A DNA stretch of 64,000 nt, taken from NCBI RefSeq assembly GCF_048892425.1, contig NZ_JBLZHU010000001.1, positions 434,001-498,000 on the forward strand, written 5' to 3'. A program made the translations under genes and the position numbers. Below, piece after piece: positions 16,590 through 24,924 of this stretch (positions within the stretch are counted from its first letter, which is position 1; each line of letters opens with the position of its first letter). The DNA comes from Pacificispira sp002696645 (lineage in GTDB: Bacteria; Pseudomonadota; Alphaproteobacteria; UBA8366; Aestuariispiraceae). The notes below the pieces were generated by a model. The model did not search any database. It saw only the letters and a program-made list of their open reading frames with translations, and was not told where the DNA came from.

Positions 16590-17810
16590 GTGTTCAGGGC
16601 TTTGGTTGTTGCGGTTTTGCTGTGTCTGGGAACTGGGACTGCCGTGGCGCAGTCCCTTTTGCCTGCAAATGACTCCCCTTCTGGCGGACCTATACCGGCG
16701 GATCCAATGGCCCCCCCGGCAGGATTATCTGAAGATACCCGCGCGGCGTATGAGCGTGGACGCCTGATCTTCAATGGTCATTTCCGACCCTCGGGCACAC
16801 AGGGGCCTGATGATTTGGTCGGCCTGGGCCCCTTGTACAATCGGATATCCTGTGCGTCCTGCCATAGCGCGGGGGGGCGCGGTTTTCCGCCTGATGGGCC
16901 GGGTGACAACTTTCTGACCGCATTGGTTCGGATCGGTGTTGTGGATGCGGTGGGGGGTGTCACGCCGCATCCCTTATTCGGAACCCAGATTCAGGATCGC
17001 GCCGTCCCCGGCGTGGACCCTGAGGCGAAGCTATCTTTAAACTGGGAGATACAGCCAGGTAAATATCCAGACGGTCAGGCCTATGAGCTTAGAAAGCCAT
17101 CATTGGATATTCAGCCTGATCCGGGCGCTTTGGCGCATTGGTCCATCCGTATTGCGCAACCTATTCGGGGGATAGGATTGTTGGAACCGATGATTTTACC
17201 CAAGGATAGCACCGGACGATTCGGCTGGAAGGCGTCCGAACCCACAATCGTTATGCAGAACGCCGCAGCCCTGGCGCAGGATATGGGGATCACCAATGTT
17301 TTCCATCAAATGCCGATCTGTCCAAAAGGGCAGACGGATTGTGGGGGCGGATCTGGGGAGATATCCGGCATATCCTTGGCGGAACTGACCCTGTTCACAA
17401 AGCTGCTGCCGCCGCCTGACAGCACCGATGTGAAAGACACGAAAGGGGAGTACCTGTTCCACCTTGTAGGGTGCGCGGCCTGCCATATTCCTGAATTACC
17501 GTCGCGTGCTGGTCCAATCCCCGTGCGCGCTTATACCGATTTATCCCTGCATGATATGGGGCCAGGCCTGGATGACGGGCTGCCAGAAGGGGATGCTAAA
17601 AGCTTTGAATGGCGGACGCCGCCTCTGTGGGGATTGGCAGAAACTCTAGCAAAGGATCGAGCAGCCCCCTTATTGCATGATGGTCGCGCGCGGGGGCCCG
17701 AAGAAGCAATCCTGTGGCATGGCGGGGAAGCCCTGAAATCCAGAAATGATTTCATGGCCCTGTCACAGGAAGACCGGAACCATCTGCTGGAATTCTTGAA
17801 GGGCCTTTAG
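16590..17810 (+). CDS. Di-haem oxidoreductase (DHOR family, DUF1111) c-type cytochrome
   Basis: Exported c-type cytochrome of 406 aa with a GTG start. A signal peptide of about 20 residues ends in AVAQ. Two haem-attachment motifs are visible: C88-A-S-C91-H92 (SCASCHSAGGRG) and a second CAACH near residue 297. Proteins of this family (often labelled thiol oxidoreductase) sit in the periplasm and are related to MauG/cytochrome c peroxidase. In many proteobacteria they neighbour imelysin-type iron-uptake genes. Here the next gene is a ferric-iron binding protein, which fits an iron-linked redox role, but no imelysin gene is present. The true substrate is unknown. Confidence 0.87.
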   Translation: MFRALVVAVLLCLGTGTAVAQSLLPANDSPSGGPIPADPMAPPAGLSEDTRAAYERGRLIFNGHFRPSGTQGPDDLVGLGPLYNRISCASCHSAGGRGFPPDGPGDNFLTALVRIGVVDAVGGVTPHPLFGTQIQDRAVPGVDPEAKLSLNWEIQPGKYPDGQAYELRKPSLDIQPDPGALAHWSIRIAQPIRGIGLLEPMILPKDSTGRFGWKASEPTIVMQNAAALAQDMGITNVFHQMPICPKGQTDCGGGSGEISGISLAELTLFTKLLPPPDSTDVKDTKGEYLFHLVGCAACHIPELPSRAGPIPVRAYTDLSLHDMGPGLDDGLPEGDAKSFEWRTPPLWGLAETLAKDRAAPLLHDGRARGPEEAILWHGGEALKSRNDFMALSQEDRNHLLEFLKGL

Positions 17811-17852
17811 TATCAAATTCACAAAGATGATATTAAGAATGACTTGCAGAAT

Positions 17853-17863
17853 ATTATGATAAT
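17853..17863. promoter_or_regulatory. ATTAT-G-ATAAT inverted repeat upstream of the ferric ABC gene (possible Fur site)
   Basis: A perfect 5-1-5 inverted repeat lies about 120 bp before the binding-protein start in an AT-rich stretch. Its NAT-like triplets resemble the core of a Fur box. It is short, so the match is weak on its own and rests mainly on the iron-uptake gene downstream. Confidence 0.35.
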
Positions 17864-17873
17864 CTTTATAAGC

Positions 17874-17889
17874 CGCATATGAATATGCG
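17874..17889. promoter_or_regulatory. CGCATAT-GA-ATATGCG inverted repeat upstream of the ferric ABC gene
   Basis: Perfect 7-bp arms with a 2-bp spacer lie about 100 bp upstream of the ferric-iron binding-protein start. Such a short centre favours a protein-binding operator over an RNA hairpin. No regulator is assigned. Confidence 0.4.
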
Positions 17890-17981
17890 ACGCAATCTCA
17901 GTTTGGCGCCCAGCAACTGAGAGGATGCGTCCCAGTCGTGACCCGAGCAAGCTTGGGTGTGACACAACGCTAGGGAAAGGA

Positions 17982-19043
17982 ATGCCTTCAATGACATTTG
18001 GATTGGATACTCTTCGTCAACATGTGACCCGAAAGGTTGGTCTGGTCGGCCTGGTTCTGGGCATGAGCATGGCAATGCCAGTCGCACAGGCCGCAGAGGG
18101 AGAAGTAAATATCTACTCCATGCGCCAAGCCTATTTGATCGAACCGATTCTGGACGAATTCACCAAAGAAACAGGCGTTAAAGTCAATGTTCTGTTTGCT
18201 GATGACGGCTTGATTGAGCGTCTGGCGCAAGAGGGCCCAAACAGCCCTGCGGATGTTGTGCTGACATCCAGCTTTGGTAATACAGCGCGTTTGGTCGATG
18301 AAGGGCTGACCCAACCGGTTGACAGCGAAACGCTCGCAGCACGTGTTCCAGAACAGTTTCGTGCGGCGGATAATCGCTGGTTTGCGCTGACCCTGCGTGC
18401 ACGCCTGTTTTATACCTCCAAAGAGCGTATGAAAGAGGGTGATCTGGTGACTTATGAAGGTTTGGCGGATCCGAAGTGGAAGGGCAAGGTCTGCACTCGC
18501 AGCGGTACCCACCCATACAATGTGCAGATGATTGCAGCCATGATTGCCCATAAGGGCAAAGCAGAAACCAAGACATGGCTGGAAGGTGTGAAGGCCAATC
18601 TGGCACGCAAACCGCAGGGCAATGATCGTGCCCAGGTCAAGGCCGTTTCCGAGGGTGAATGTGATATCGCTGTCGGAAACTCCTACTACTTCTTCAAGAT
18701 GCTGGACAATGACGAACAGCGTGGCTGGGCCGAAGCGGTTAATCCGGTATTCCCGAAATTTGACGGCGGTGGCACGCATGTGAATGTGTCTGCCATGGTC
18801 ATGGCGCCCCATGCGCCAAACCGTGAAAATGCCGTTTTGCTGATGGAATACTTGACGGGCGAGGCTGCACAGAGGATTTATGCGGATGTGAATTTTGAAT
18901 ATCCGGTTAATCCCAATGTGAAACCCTCCGATGCGTTGGCTGGGATTGGGGATTTGACCCCAGACAGCCTGACCTTGGATCAGATTGCCGCCAATCTGCG
19001 GGATGCACTGCAATTGGTCGCAGAAGTTGGCTATAACGAATAA
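17982..19043 (+). CDS. Ferric-iron ABC transporter substrate-binding protein (FutA/FbpA family)
   Basis: Periplasmic iron-binding protein of about 353 aa. The signal peptide (KVGLVGLVLGMSMAMPVAQA) ends near residue 38. The mature protein opens EVNIYSMRQAYLIEP, as in FutA1/FbpA proteins. The adjacent tyrosines in VGNSYYFFKM supply the ferric-iron ligands, and the segment GTHVNVSAM is also typical. The start is uncertain between ATG 17982 (AGGGA five bases upstream) and ATG 17991 (AAAGG ten bases upstream). The permease gene follows 28 bp later. No ATPase gene completes the importer in this window, so one must be supplied elsewhere. Confidence 0.92.
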   Translation: MPSMTFGLDTLRQHVTRKVGLVGLVLGMSMAMPVAQAAEGEVNIYSMRQAYLIEPILDEFTKETGVKVNVLFADDGLIERLAQEGPNSPADVVLTSSFGNTARLVDEGLTQPVDSETLAARVPEQFRAADNRWFALTLRARLFYTSKERMKEGDLVTYEGLADPKWKGKVCTRSGTHPYNVQMIAAMIAHKGKAETKTWLEGVKANLARKPQGNDRAQVKAVSEGECDIAVGNSYYFFKMLDNDEQRGWAEAVNPVFPKFDGGGTHVNVSAMVMAPHAPNRENAVLLMEYLTGEAAQRIYADVNFEYPVNPNVKPSDALAGIGDLTPDSLTLDQIAANLRDALQLVAEVGYNE

Positions 19044-19071
19044 AGGGTTGGTGCGTGAAACAAGGTAAGGC

Positions 19072-20772
19072 ATGGCGGTAACCACATCGGATGCGACCGG
19101 GCCGGTGACCCGGTCGCTGATGCAGAAGGATAGATCCTGGATTTGGACGACGGGCGCTGTGGGGGCTGCCCTGATCGTGATCATTCCCCTTGCATCAATC
19201 GTCTGGCTTGCCTTGTTTCCAAAAGATGAAGGCTGGTTCGATATTGTTCGAACCAGCCTTCCTACTTATATCAGCAATACCCTGATCCTGATGGTCGGCG
19301 TTGGGATTGGTACGATTACCGGTGGGGTTTCGACTGCCTGGCTGGTCACCGTTTGTCGTTTCCCGGGCCGCCGCATGTTTGAATGGGCATTGTTATTACC
19401 CCTGGCCGTGCCTGCCTATCTGGTCGCCTTCGTTTATACCGACATTCTGGAATATGGCGGCCCTGTGCAAGGCGCGCTGCGCGATCTGTTCGGATGGCAG
19501 GTTAAAAGCGATTACTGGTTTCCAGAAATCCGCAGCCATGGCGGCGCGATTATTGTCCTTAGCCTGGTGCTATACCCCTATGTTTACATGATGGCGCGGG
19601 CGGCATTTCTACAACAATCCGTCTGTGCCTTAGAGGCTGCACGAACTCTGGGTCGAACACCCTGGCGCTGTTTCTGGACGGTGGCGCTGCCTATGGCGCG
19701 CCCGGCACTGGTGATTGGTGTATCCCTGGCCATGATGGAAACCCTGAACGATTTCGGGACGATCGATTTCTTTGGGGTTCATACGTTGACCGCTGGCGTG
19801 TTTGAGGTCTGGCGGGTCATGGGCAATACTGGTGGTGCGGCCCAAATTGCCCTGGTGATGTTGCTGTTTGTGGTCGGGCTGCTATGGCTGGAGCGATCAT
19901 CGCGCCATCGCCAACGCTATGGTCAAACCAGTTCCAAGATACAGGCGCTGCCGGGTTTTGAATTGCGTGGCTGGCGGCGTGTGGCGGCGATGACGGTGTG
20001 CGGGGCACCTTTGATCTTTGGCTTTGCGGTTCCGTTTATTGTCCTGGCGGTCAATGCGCTGCGGCGGCTGGACCAGCAATTGACCCCGGAATATTTCGCC
20101 TTCACCAGCAATTCCCTGATTCTGTCTGGCACGGCGGCGGTCTGTGCTGTGGTGATCGGCCTTTTCATGGCCTATGGCGTGCGTCTAAGCGGCGGAAAGC
20201 TCCTGCGCATGCTAACCCGCCTGGCATCGGTCGGATATGCTGTGCCTGGCGCAGTGTTGGCGGTAGGGGTCATCGTACCCTTCACCTCTTTCGATGCAGT
20301 GGTCGGCCGGTTCATTGAACAGACTTTTGGGGTTCCGATGGGACCGATATTGTTTGGCACCGCATTTGCCGTGGTCTTTGCCTATGTCGCGCGCTTCATG
20401 GCGATTGGCTTTGGCGCTGTGGATTCGGCCCTGGAAAAGGTGACGCCCCATATGGATGATGCGGCGCGCACCCTGGGCAAGGGGCCACTGGAAACCCTAC
20501 GTCGAATTCATCTGCCAATGATCCGCGGCGGGATTTTGGCTGGGGCGATCCTGGTGTTTGTGGATTGTATGAAAGAGCTTCCCGCCACACTGATCCTGCG
20601 ACCGCCGTTTAATTTCGATACGCTGGCGACCTTTGTCTTTCAGTATGCCTCTGACGAGCAATTTGAACGGGCATCTCTGGGGGCAATTACCATCGTGATT
20701 GCAGGCATTATCCCGGTCGTCCTGCTGTCCCGCGCGATCCGCAGCGCCCGCCCGGGCCATGCGAACGGGTAA
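19072..20772 (+). CDS. Ferric-iron ABC transporter permease, fused double permease (FbpB type)
   Basis: Inner-membrane permease of 566 aa with two complete binding-protein-dependent transport domains in one chain, so it probably works as a monomer. Each half has an ATPase-contact EAA loop: EAARTLGRTPWRCFWTVALP near residue 186 and DAARTLGKGPLETLRRIHLP near residue 460. About 12 hydrophobic helices are visible. It lies 28 bp after the binding-protein gene and is clearly its partner. Downstream is the convergent ispA after only 20 bp, so the ATPase gene is absent from this operon. Confidence 0.92.
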   Translation: MAVTTSDATGPVTRSLMQKDRSWIWTTGAVGAALIVIIPLASIVWLALFPKDEGWFDIVRTSLPTYISNTLILMVGVGIGTITGGVSTAWLVTVCRFPGRRMFEWALLLPLAVPAYLVAFVYTDILEYGGPVQGALRDLFGWQVKSDYWFPEIRSHGGAIIVLSLVLYPYVYMMARAAFLQQSVCALEAARTLGRTPWRCFWTVALPMARPALVIGVSLAMMETLNDFGTIDFFGVHTLTAGVFEVWRVMGNTGGAAQIALVMLLFVVGLLWLERSSRHRQRYGQTSSKIQALPGFELRGWRRVAAMTVCGAPLIFGFAVPFIVLAVNALRRLDQQLTPEYFAFTSNSLILSGTAAVCAVVIGLFMAYGVRLSGGKLLRMLTRLASVGYAVPGAVLAVGVIVPFTSFDAVVGRFIEQTFGVPMGPILFGTAFAVVFAYVARFMAIGFGAVDSALEKVTPHMDDAARTLGKGPLETLRRIHLPMIRGGILAGAILVFVDCMKELPATLILRPPFNFDTLATFVFQYASDEQFERASLGAITIVIAGIIPVVLLSRAIRSARPGHANG

Positions 20773-20792
20773 GGATGGTGTAAGCGTCGCGT

Positions 20793-21680
20793 TCAGTGTT
20801 TGCGTTCAACGACAAAGCGGGCCAAGGCGCGCAGGTGATCGGCTTTGCTGTCAAACAGCTTAAGGTGATTGATGGCCTGATCTGCCAGATGATTGGCCTG
20901 ATCCCGTGCCCGCTCCACACCCAATACAGAGACGAAGGTCGCCTTACCCTTTGTCGCATCCTTGCCAACCGCTTTGCCAACAGTGGCGGCATCGCCTGTG
21001 ATATCCAACAGGTCATCGGCAATTTGGAAGGCCAGGCCCATATCGTGGGTATAGCCGCGCAATGCTTCCCTGGCAGAGGTAGGCGCACGGCCCAGAATGG
21101 CCCCGGCCTGACAGCCAAAATCGATCAGACGACCGGTTTTCAGGCGTTGCAGCCGTGTGATCGCGCCAATATCCAGATCCGCACTTTCGGCCTTCAAATC
21201 GATCATCTGGCCTCCGACCATGCCATGGGCCCCGGCGGCCAGGGACAATTCCAGCACCAGTTCACAGCGAACCGCAGGGTTTGAATGAGTGGAGTCCGAC
21301 GCCAATATGTTGAAGGCGCGGGTCAGCAAGGCATCTCCGGCCAGAATCGCCGTTGCCTCGTTAAAGCGTTTGTGGACGGTTGGCTTGCCCCGGCGCAGCG
21401 CATCATCATCCATGGCTGGCAAATCATCATGCACCAGGGAATAGCAATGCACCATTTCCAGCGCTGCACCCACGCGCAGGGCCGAGTTTTCTGATACCCC
21501 GAACAGGCCTGCGGTTTCGTTCACCAGAAAGGGGCGGACGCGCTTACCGCCATCCAATGTGGCATAGCGCATGGCCTCCAGCAGGTCGCGCTCAGGGGCA
21601 TTGTCCAGGGGCAGTAGCTTGTTGAGAACATCTTCAAGATGTCCTGCGAAGTCGCTCATGGCCCGCGCGAGATCGGTCAT
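20793..21680 (-). CDS. ispA: Geranyl/farnesyl diphosphate synthase (polyprenyl synthetase)
   Basis: Cytosolic prenyl transferase of 295 aa that condenses isopentenyl diphosphate with allylic diphosphates to make mainly C15 farnesyl diphosphate. The first aspartate-rich motif reads DDLPAMDDD near residue 89 and the second is DDLLDITGD near 225. GGKRVRPFL near residue 45 is the diphosphate-binding opening. The length and the DDxx(xx)D spacing fit the bacterial short-chain (IspA) type. It lies just downstream of xseB, the common alphaproteobacterial order; dxs, which often follows, is not here. The neighbour on the other side is the convergent iron permease gene. Confidence 0.93.
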   Translation of the reverse strand: MTDLARAMSDFAGHLEDVLNKLLPLDNAPERDLLEAMRYATLDGGKRVRPFLVNETAGLFGVSENSALRVGAALEMVHCYSLVHDDLPAMDDDALRRGKPTVHKRFNEATAILAGDALLTRAFNILASDSTHSNPAVRCELVLELSLAAGAHGMVGGQMIDLKAESADLDIGAITRLQRLKTGRLIDFGCQAGAILGRAPTSAREALRGYTHDMGLAFQIADDLLDITGDAATVGKAVGKDATKGKATFVSVLGVERARDQANHLADQAINHLKLFDSKADHLRALARFVVERKH

Positions 21681-21734
21681 TCGATCAAATTCCTTAATAT
21701 GTGAAAGAGGGTCGGCGTGATTTTGGCAATACTA

Positions 21735-21983
21735 TTATTCTATTTCCGCAGACTCCGCCTTGATCGTCCCATTGGATCCGACGGTAATCTTCTCGATGCG
21801 TGCCTTTGCGCCCGCAAGCTTCTTTTCGCAATGCTTCTTTAACGCGGCACCCCGTTCATAAGCCTCAATACTGGCCTCTAGCTCAATATCGCCGGATTCC
21901 AGGCCACGTACGATGGATTCCAATTCTGCCATGGCCTGTTCAAAACTCAGGTCATCTATCGTTGATTTCGCCGTCGTCGTCAT
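21735..21983 (-). CDS. xseB: Exodeoxyribonuclease VII small subunit
   Basis: Small subunit (82 aa) of the single-strand-specific exonuclease VII, which binds several copies to one XseA. The family signature is complete: DLSFEQAMAELESIVRGLES then LEASIEAYERG and LKKHCEKKL. The start at ATG 21983 gives the usual length; a reading from 22061 adds an unsupported leader. It is placed 54 bp upstream of ispA on the same strand, as in many alphaproteobacteria. XseA is not in the window. Confidence 0.93.
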   Translation of the reverse strand: MTTTAKSTIDDLSFEQAMAELESIVRGLESGDIELEASIEAYERGAALKKHCEKKLAGAKARIEKITVGSNGTIKAESAEIE

Positions 21984-22198
21984 GCACCACCTAAATCTAT
22001 TTGCAAGTTTGATCGAACCAATCTTGCGGTCAGTGTAGGGCGCGCCGACCCATTGGCGCAACCATCGCCCAACCCATTACCATAAAATCCGGCGCAATGT
22101 TGCAAAAACCCCTATCTGAAACTGGCATCGCCTTGAAGTGCCCTTATGAATGGTTTATCGCCTAAGGATACCAAACGATCTGGGTTAGGGAGACATCC

Positions 22199-23131
22199 AT
22201 GGCGACGAAAACACTGCTTTTCACCCATCCGGCCTGTGCCGGTCATGATATGGGGGAAGGGCATCCAGAGCAGCCCGCGCGTCTGGCTGCCGTACTTTCG
22301 GCTTTGGAAGGACCTGATTTTCAGGAATTGGAACGCAGGGAAGCGCCGGAAACGACCCGCGACCGTATCCTGCTGATGCATCCCCCTGCCTATGTTGATG
22401 GGCTGATAGCGGCTTTTCCCACCGAAGGCCGTGTGCAGATTGATGCGGACACCGCGGTCAGTGCCGGGTCCCGGGAAGCTGCATTCCGTGCTGTTGGTGG
22501 CGTGGTTGCTGCTGTGGATGCAGTTATGAAGGGGGAGGCAAAGCACGCCTTTTGTGCCGTACGCCCGCCTGGTCATCACGCGGAACCTGACCAGACCATG
22601 GGCTTTTGCCTGTTCAATAATATCGCAATCGGGGCCGCCCATGCGCGGGATGTCTACCATCTACAACGTGTCGCTGTGATTGATTTTGATGTGCATCATG
22701 GCAATGGCACCCAGGCGATGTTTGAAAATGAGCCTATGTTCTTCTATGGCTCAACCCATCAGATGCCGCTGTATCCGGGCACTGGTCGGCCGTCGGAAAC
22801 AGGTATTGCGGACAATATCGTGAATGTTGCATTGCCACCGATGGGCGGCTCACAGGAATTCCGGAAGGCATTTCAGGATGTCGTGTTGCCCAGACTGGAT
22901 GCGTTTGGGCCGGAACTGTTGATGATTTCCGCTGGGTTTGATGCGCATCGTGATGATCCCCTGGCCCAGGAGAATCTGGACGAGGATGATTTTGTCTGGG
23001 TCACGCAGGAATTGATCAAAATCGCCGATAAGCATTCAGAAGGCCGCGTCGTTTCCGCCCTGGAAGGGGGGTATGATCTGGACGCGCTGGGGCGGTCTGC
23101 GGCCGCCCATGTGCGGGTATTGATGGCTTAA
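22199..23131 (+). CDS. Histone deacetylase-family (acetoin utilisation/acetylpolyamine amidohydrolase-like) enzyme
   Basis: Zinc-dependent amidohydrolase of 310 aa in the class II HDAC-like family. Active-site elements are all present: the tandem histidines H126-H127 in RPPGHHAE, zinc ligands in DFDVHHGNG (residues 162-170), and SAGFDAHRDDPL near residue 240. ALEGGYDL closes the domain. In bacteria such enzymes remove acetyl groups from polyamines, small amides or proteins. The start has AGGGAG six bases upstream. It is divergent from xseB-ispA; linkage of these three genes is common in alphaproteobacteria, without a proven functional link. The tail overlaps the convergent rhodanese gene by four bases. 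Confidence 0.92.
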   Translation: MATKTLLFTHPACAGHDMGEGHPEQPARLAAVLSALEGPDFQELERREAPETTRDRILLMHPPAYVDGLIAAFPTEGRVQIDADTAVSAGSREAAFRAVGGVVAAVDAVMKGEAKHAFCAVRPPGHHAEPDQTMGFCLFNNIAIGAAHARDVYHLQRVAVIDFDVHHGNGTQAMFENEPMFFYGSTHQMPLYPGTGRPSETGIADNIVNVALPPMGGSQEFRKAFQDVVLPRLDAFGPELLMISAGFDAHRDDPLAQENLDEDDFVWVTQELIKIADKHSEGRVVSALEGGYDLDALGRSAAAHVRVLMA

Positions 23132-23574
23132 TTTTCAGCGGGGGCGGGGTCCAGCGGCAGGTTCTGTTTCATCCAGCCGCGCAGCGAACCGCGCCCCAAC
23201 ATGCCTTCCTTCACATTCATCACATGGGTGAAGCCATTCTGGGTCAGAAAGGCGCTGGCCCAGGTGGATCGAACACCAGAGGCACAGATCAGGGCGATTG
23301 GTGCCGTCTTGTCGCCGTTAACCCCCGCGATCATGGCCGTCAGAAACCCGGTTTGCCCTTCGGGATCATGCATGGTGATGGTTCTGGCCCCTTGGGCGAT
23401 TCCTGTATCGCGCCATTCTGACGGGCGGCGGATATCGATCAGGGTTACAGATCCATCCTGCTGCATCTGATGGGCGGTGGGGGCATCAATGATGGTTGTT
23501 TCAGCCAGACCGGTGGAAACGTGCAGCATTAGGCAAAGTAGGGCGATGACCGATCCGGCGATGAATTTTGGCAT
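23128..23574 (-). CDS. Exported rhodanese-domain protein
   Basis: Single rhodanese domain behind an N-terminal signal peptide or anchor (MPKFIAGSVIALLCLMLHVS then GLAE), 148 aa from the ATG at 23574, which has AGGAG eight bases upstream. The active-site cysteine is in the loop CASGVRS, with the CH2 motif region GMLGRGSLRGW after it. The protein should act in the periplasm, moving sulfane sulfur or sensing thiols. An upstream reading to 23634 is possible but lacks a ribosome site. It overlaps the deacetylase-family gene tail to tail by four bases. The substrate is not known. Confidence 0.88.
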   Translation of the reverse strand: MPKFIAGSVIALLCLMLHVSTGLAETTIIDAPTAHQMQQDGSVTLIDIRRPSEWRDTGIAQGARTITMHDPEGQTGFLTAMIAGVNGDKTAPIALICASGVRSTWASAFLTQNGFTHVMNVKEGMLGRGSLRGWMKQNLPLDPAPAEN

Positions 23575-23783
23575 TCCGAACACTCCTGATACAGCAGATG
23601 GATCATTCATAGCGTCATGCGGATGTTGCGACAATCCAGCGGCTGGTAAATCCTGTGTGACGTCTTATGAGGGCTGTCTGGTATCGTGATGCTTGGCGCT
23701 GTGCGGATTGCTGCGTATTCTACGAAAATGCTATGTAAGCATGAGTATTTAACGCCCTGATCTGGGGGAGGGGATGTATATCA

Positions 23784-24914
23784 ATGGCGGAAAAACTGAC
23801 CGGTTCAGATGTGCAAAAGCTGCTGGCCGACCCATCGGGGGAAAATCGCGCCAGTGCCGCCCATAAGATCGCGCGACAATTTGGTGAGGGCGGGTTGACG
23901 GATAAGGAACGGTCGATCGCGGAAGATATCTTCAGTTTAATGGTGAAAGACGTTGAAATGCAGGTCCGGGCTGCACTGTCTTCCAATCTGAAGGATGTGC
24001 CTGGCCTGTCAAACGACCTGGCAAAAACATTGGCGTCTGACCTCTCTGACGAGGTCGCCTTGCCGATGCTACAGTATTCAAATGCTCTGACGGACGCCGA
24101 TCTGGTTGAGATCGTACGCAGCCAGAATGCATCCAGAACCAAGGCGGTGGCGGAGCGTCCAGCGGTGTCCAGGCAGGTATCGGATGCGATTGTCACTCAT
24201 GGGGATGAGGACTCTGTCGTCGCCCTTGTATCCAATACCGGGGCGGAGATCAGCGAGACATCGCTGAACAAGGTTGTCGATAAATATGGCGATGTGCCCC
24301 GAATTCAGGAACCGCTGGTTCAGCGCCCGACCCTGCCTGTCAGCATTGCGGAAAAGCTGGTTGCCCGGGTGGCAGATCACTTGAAGGACTATCTGGTTCA
24401 GCATCATGAACTGTCAGATGAAATGGCCACCGACCTTATTTTGCAAAGCCGGGAGCGCGCGACGCTTACTCTAAACAGGGCCGGTTCTTCCGGCAGCGCA
24501 GAAGAACTGGTTCGCCAATTGAAGGAAAACCGGCGGTTGACACCCTCCATCGTCTTGCGGGCCCTGTGTGTCGGTGATTTGGATTTCTTTGAACAGTCCC
24601 TGTCTGTCCTGTCCGGGGTGCCGATCAACAATGCCCGCATCCTGATCCATGACGAGGGGGAGCTTGGCTTGCGGTCCTTGTATCAGAAGGCGGGAATGCC
24701 TGTCGCCCTGTTGCCTGCCTACCGAACGGCCCTGGACATGGTCGTTAAGGCAGAGATGGAACAGAGTGATGAAGACCCCCAGCATCGTATGCGACGCTTG
24801 CTGGAGCGGGTGCTGACAGAGCATGAAGAAATCATCGACGAGTTTGGTGCAGACACCGTGGACTATCTGCTGACCAAGCTCAATCGATTGGGTCAGGCCT
24901 CAAAAGCAGCCTGA
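23784..24914 (+). CDS. DUF2336 domain-containing protein
   Basis: Helical protein of 376 aa with no signal peptide or membrane helix. It starts MAEKLTGSDVQKLLADPSG and is built from HEAT-like helical pairs, with segments such as AEDIFSLMVKDVEMQVRAALS, typical of the alphaproteobacterial DUF2336 family. Family members are often near motility, PilZ or cell-cycle genes, but their biochemical role is unknown. The ribosome site is a GGGGGAGGGG stretch upstream of the ATG. It stands alone between the rhodanese gene (divergent) and the TRAP permease gene (convergent, 10 bp away). Confidence 0.85.
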   Translation: MAEKLTGSDVQKLLADPSGENRASAAHKIARQFGEGGLTDKERSIAEDIFSLMVKDVEMQVRAALSSNLKDVPGLSNDLAKTLASDLSDEVALPMLQYSNALTDADLVEIVRSQNASRTKAVAERPAVSRQVSDAIVTHGDEDSVVALVSNTGAEISETSLNKVVDKYGDVPRIQEPLVQRPTLPVSIAEKLVARVADHLKDYLVQHHELSDEMATDLILQSRERATLTLNRAGSSGSAEELVRQLKENRRLTPSIVLRALCVGDLDFFEQSLSVLSGVPINNARILIHDEGELGLRSLYQKAGMPVALLPAYRTALDMVVKAEMEQSDEDPQHRMRRLLERVLTEHEEIIDEFGADTVDYLLTKLNRLGQASKAA

Positions 24915-24924
24915 CGGATATTTC

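Noticed and set aside
17988..19184. Open frame of about 398 codons on the minus strand across the ferric-iron binding-protein gene.
   Set aside because: It is antisense to a gene with a signal peptide and clear family motifs, and its translation has low-complexity composition and no recognisable domain.
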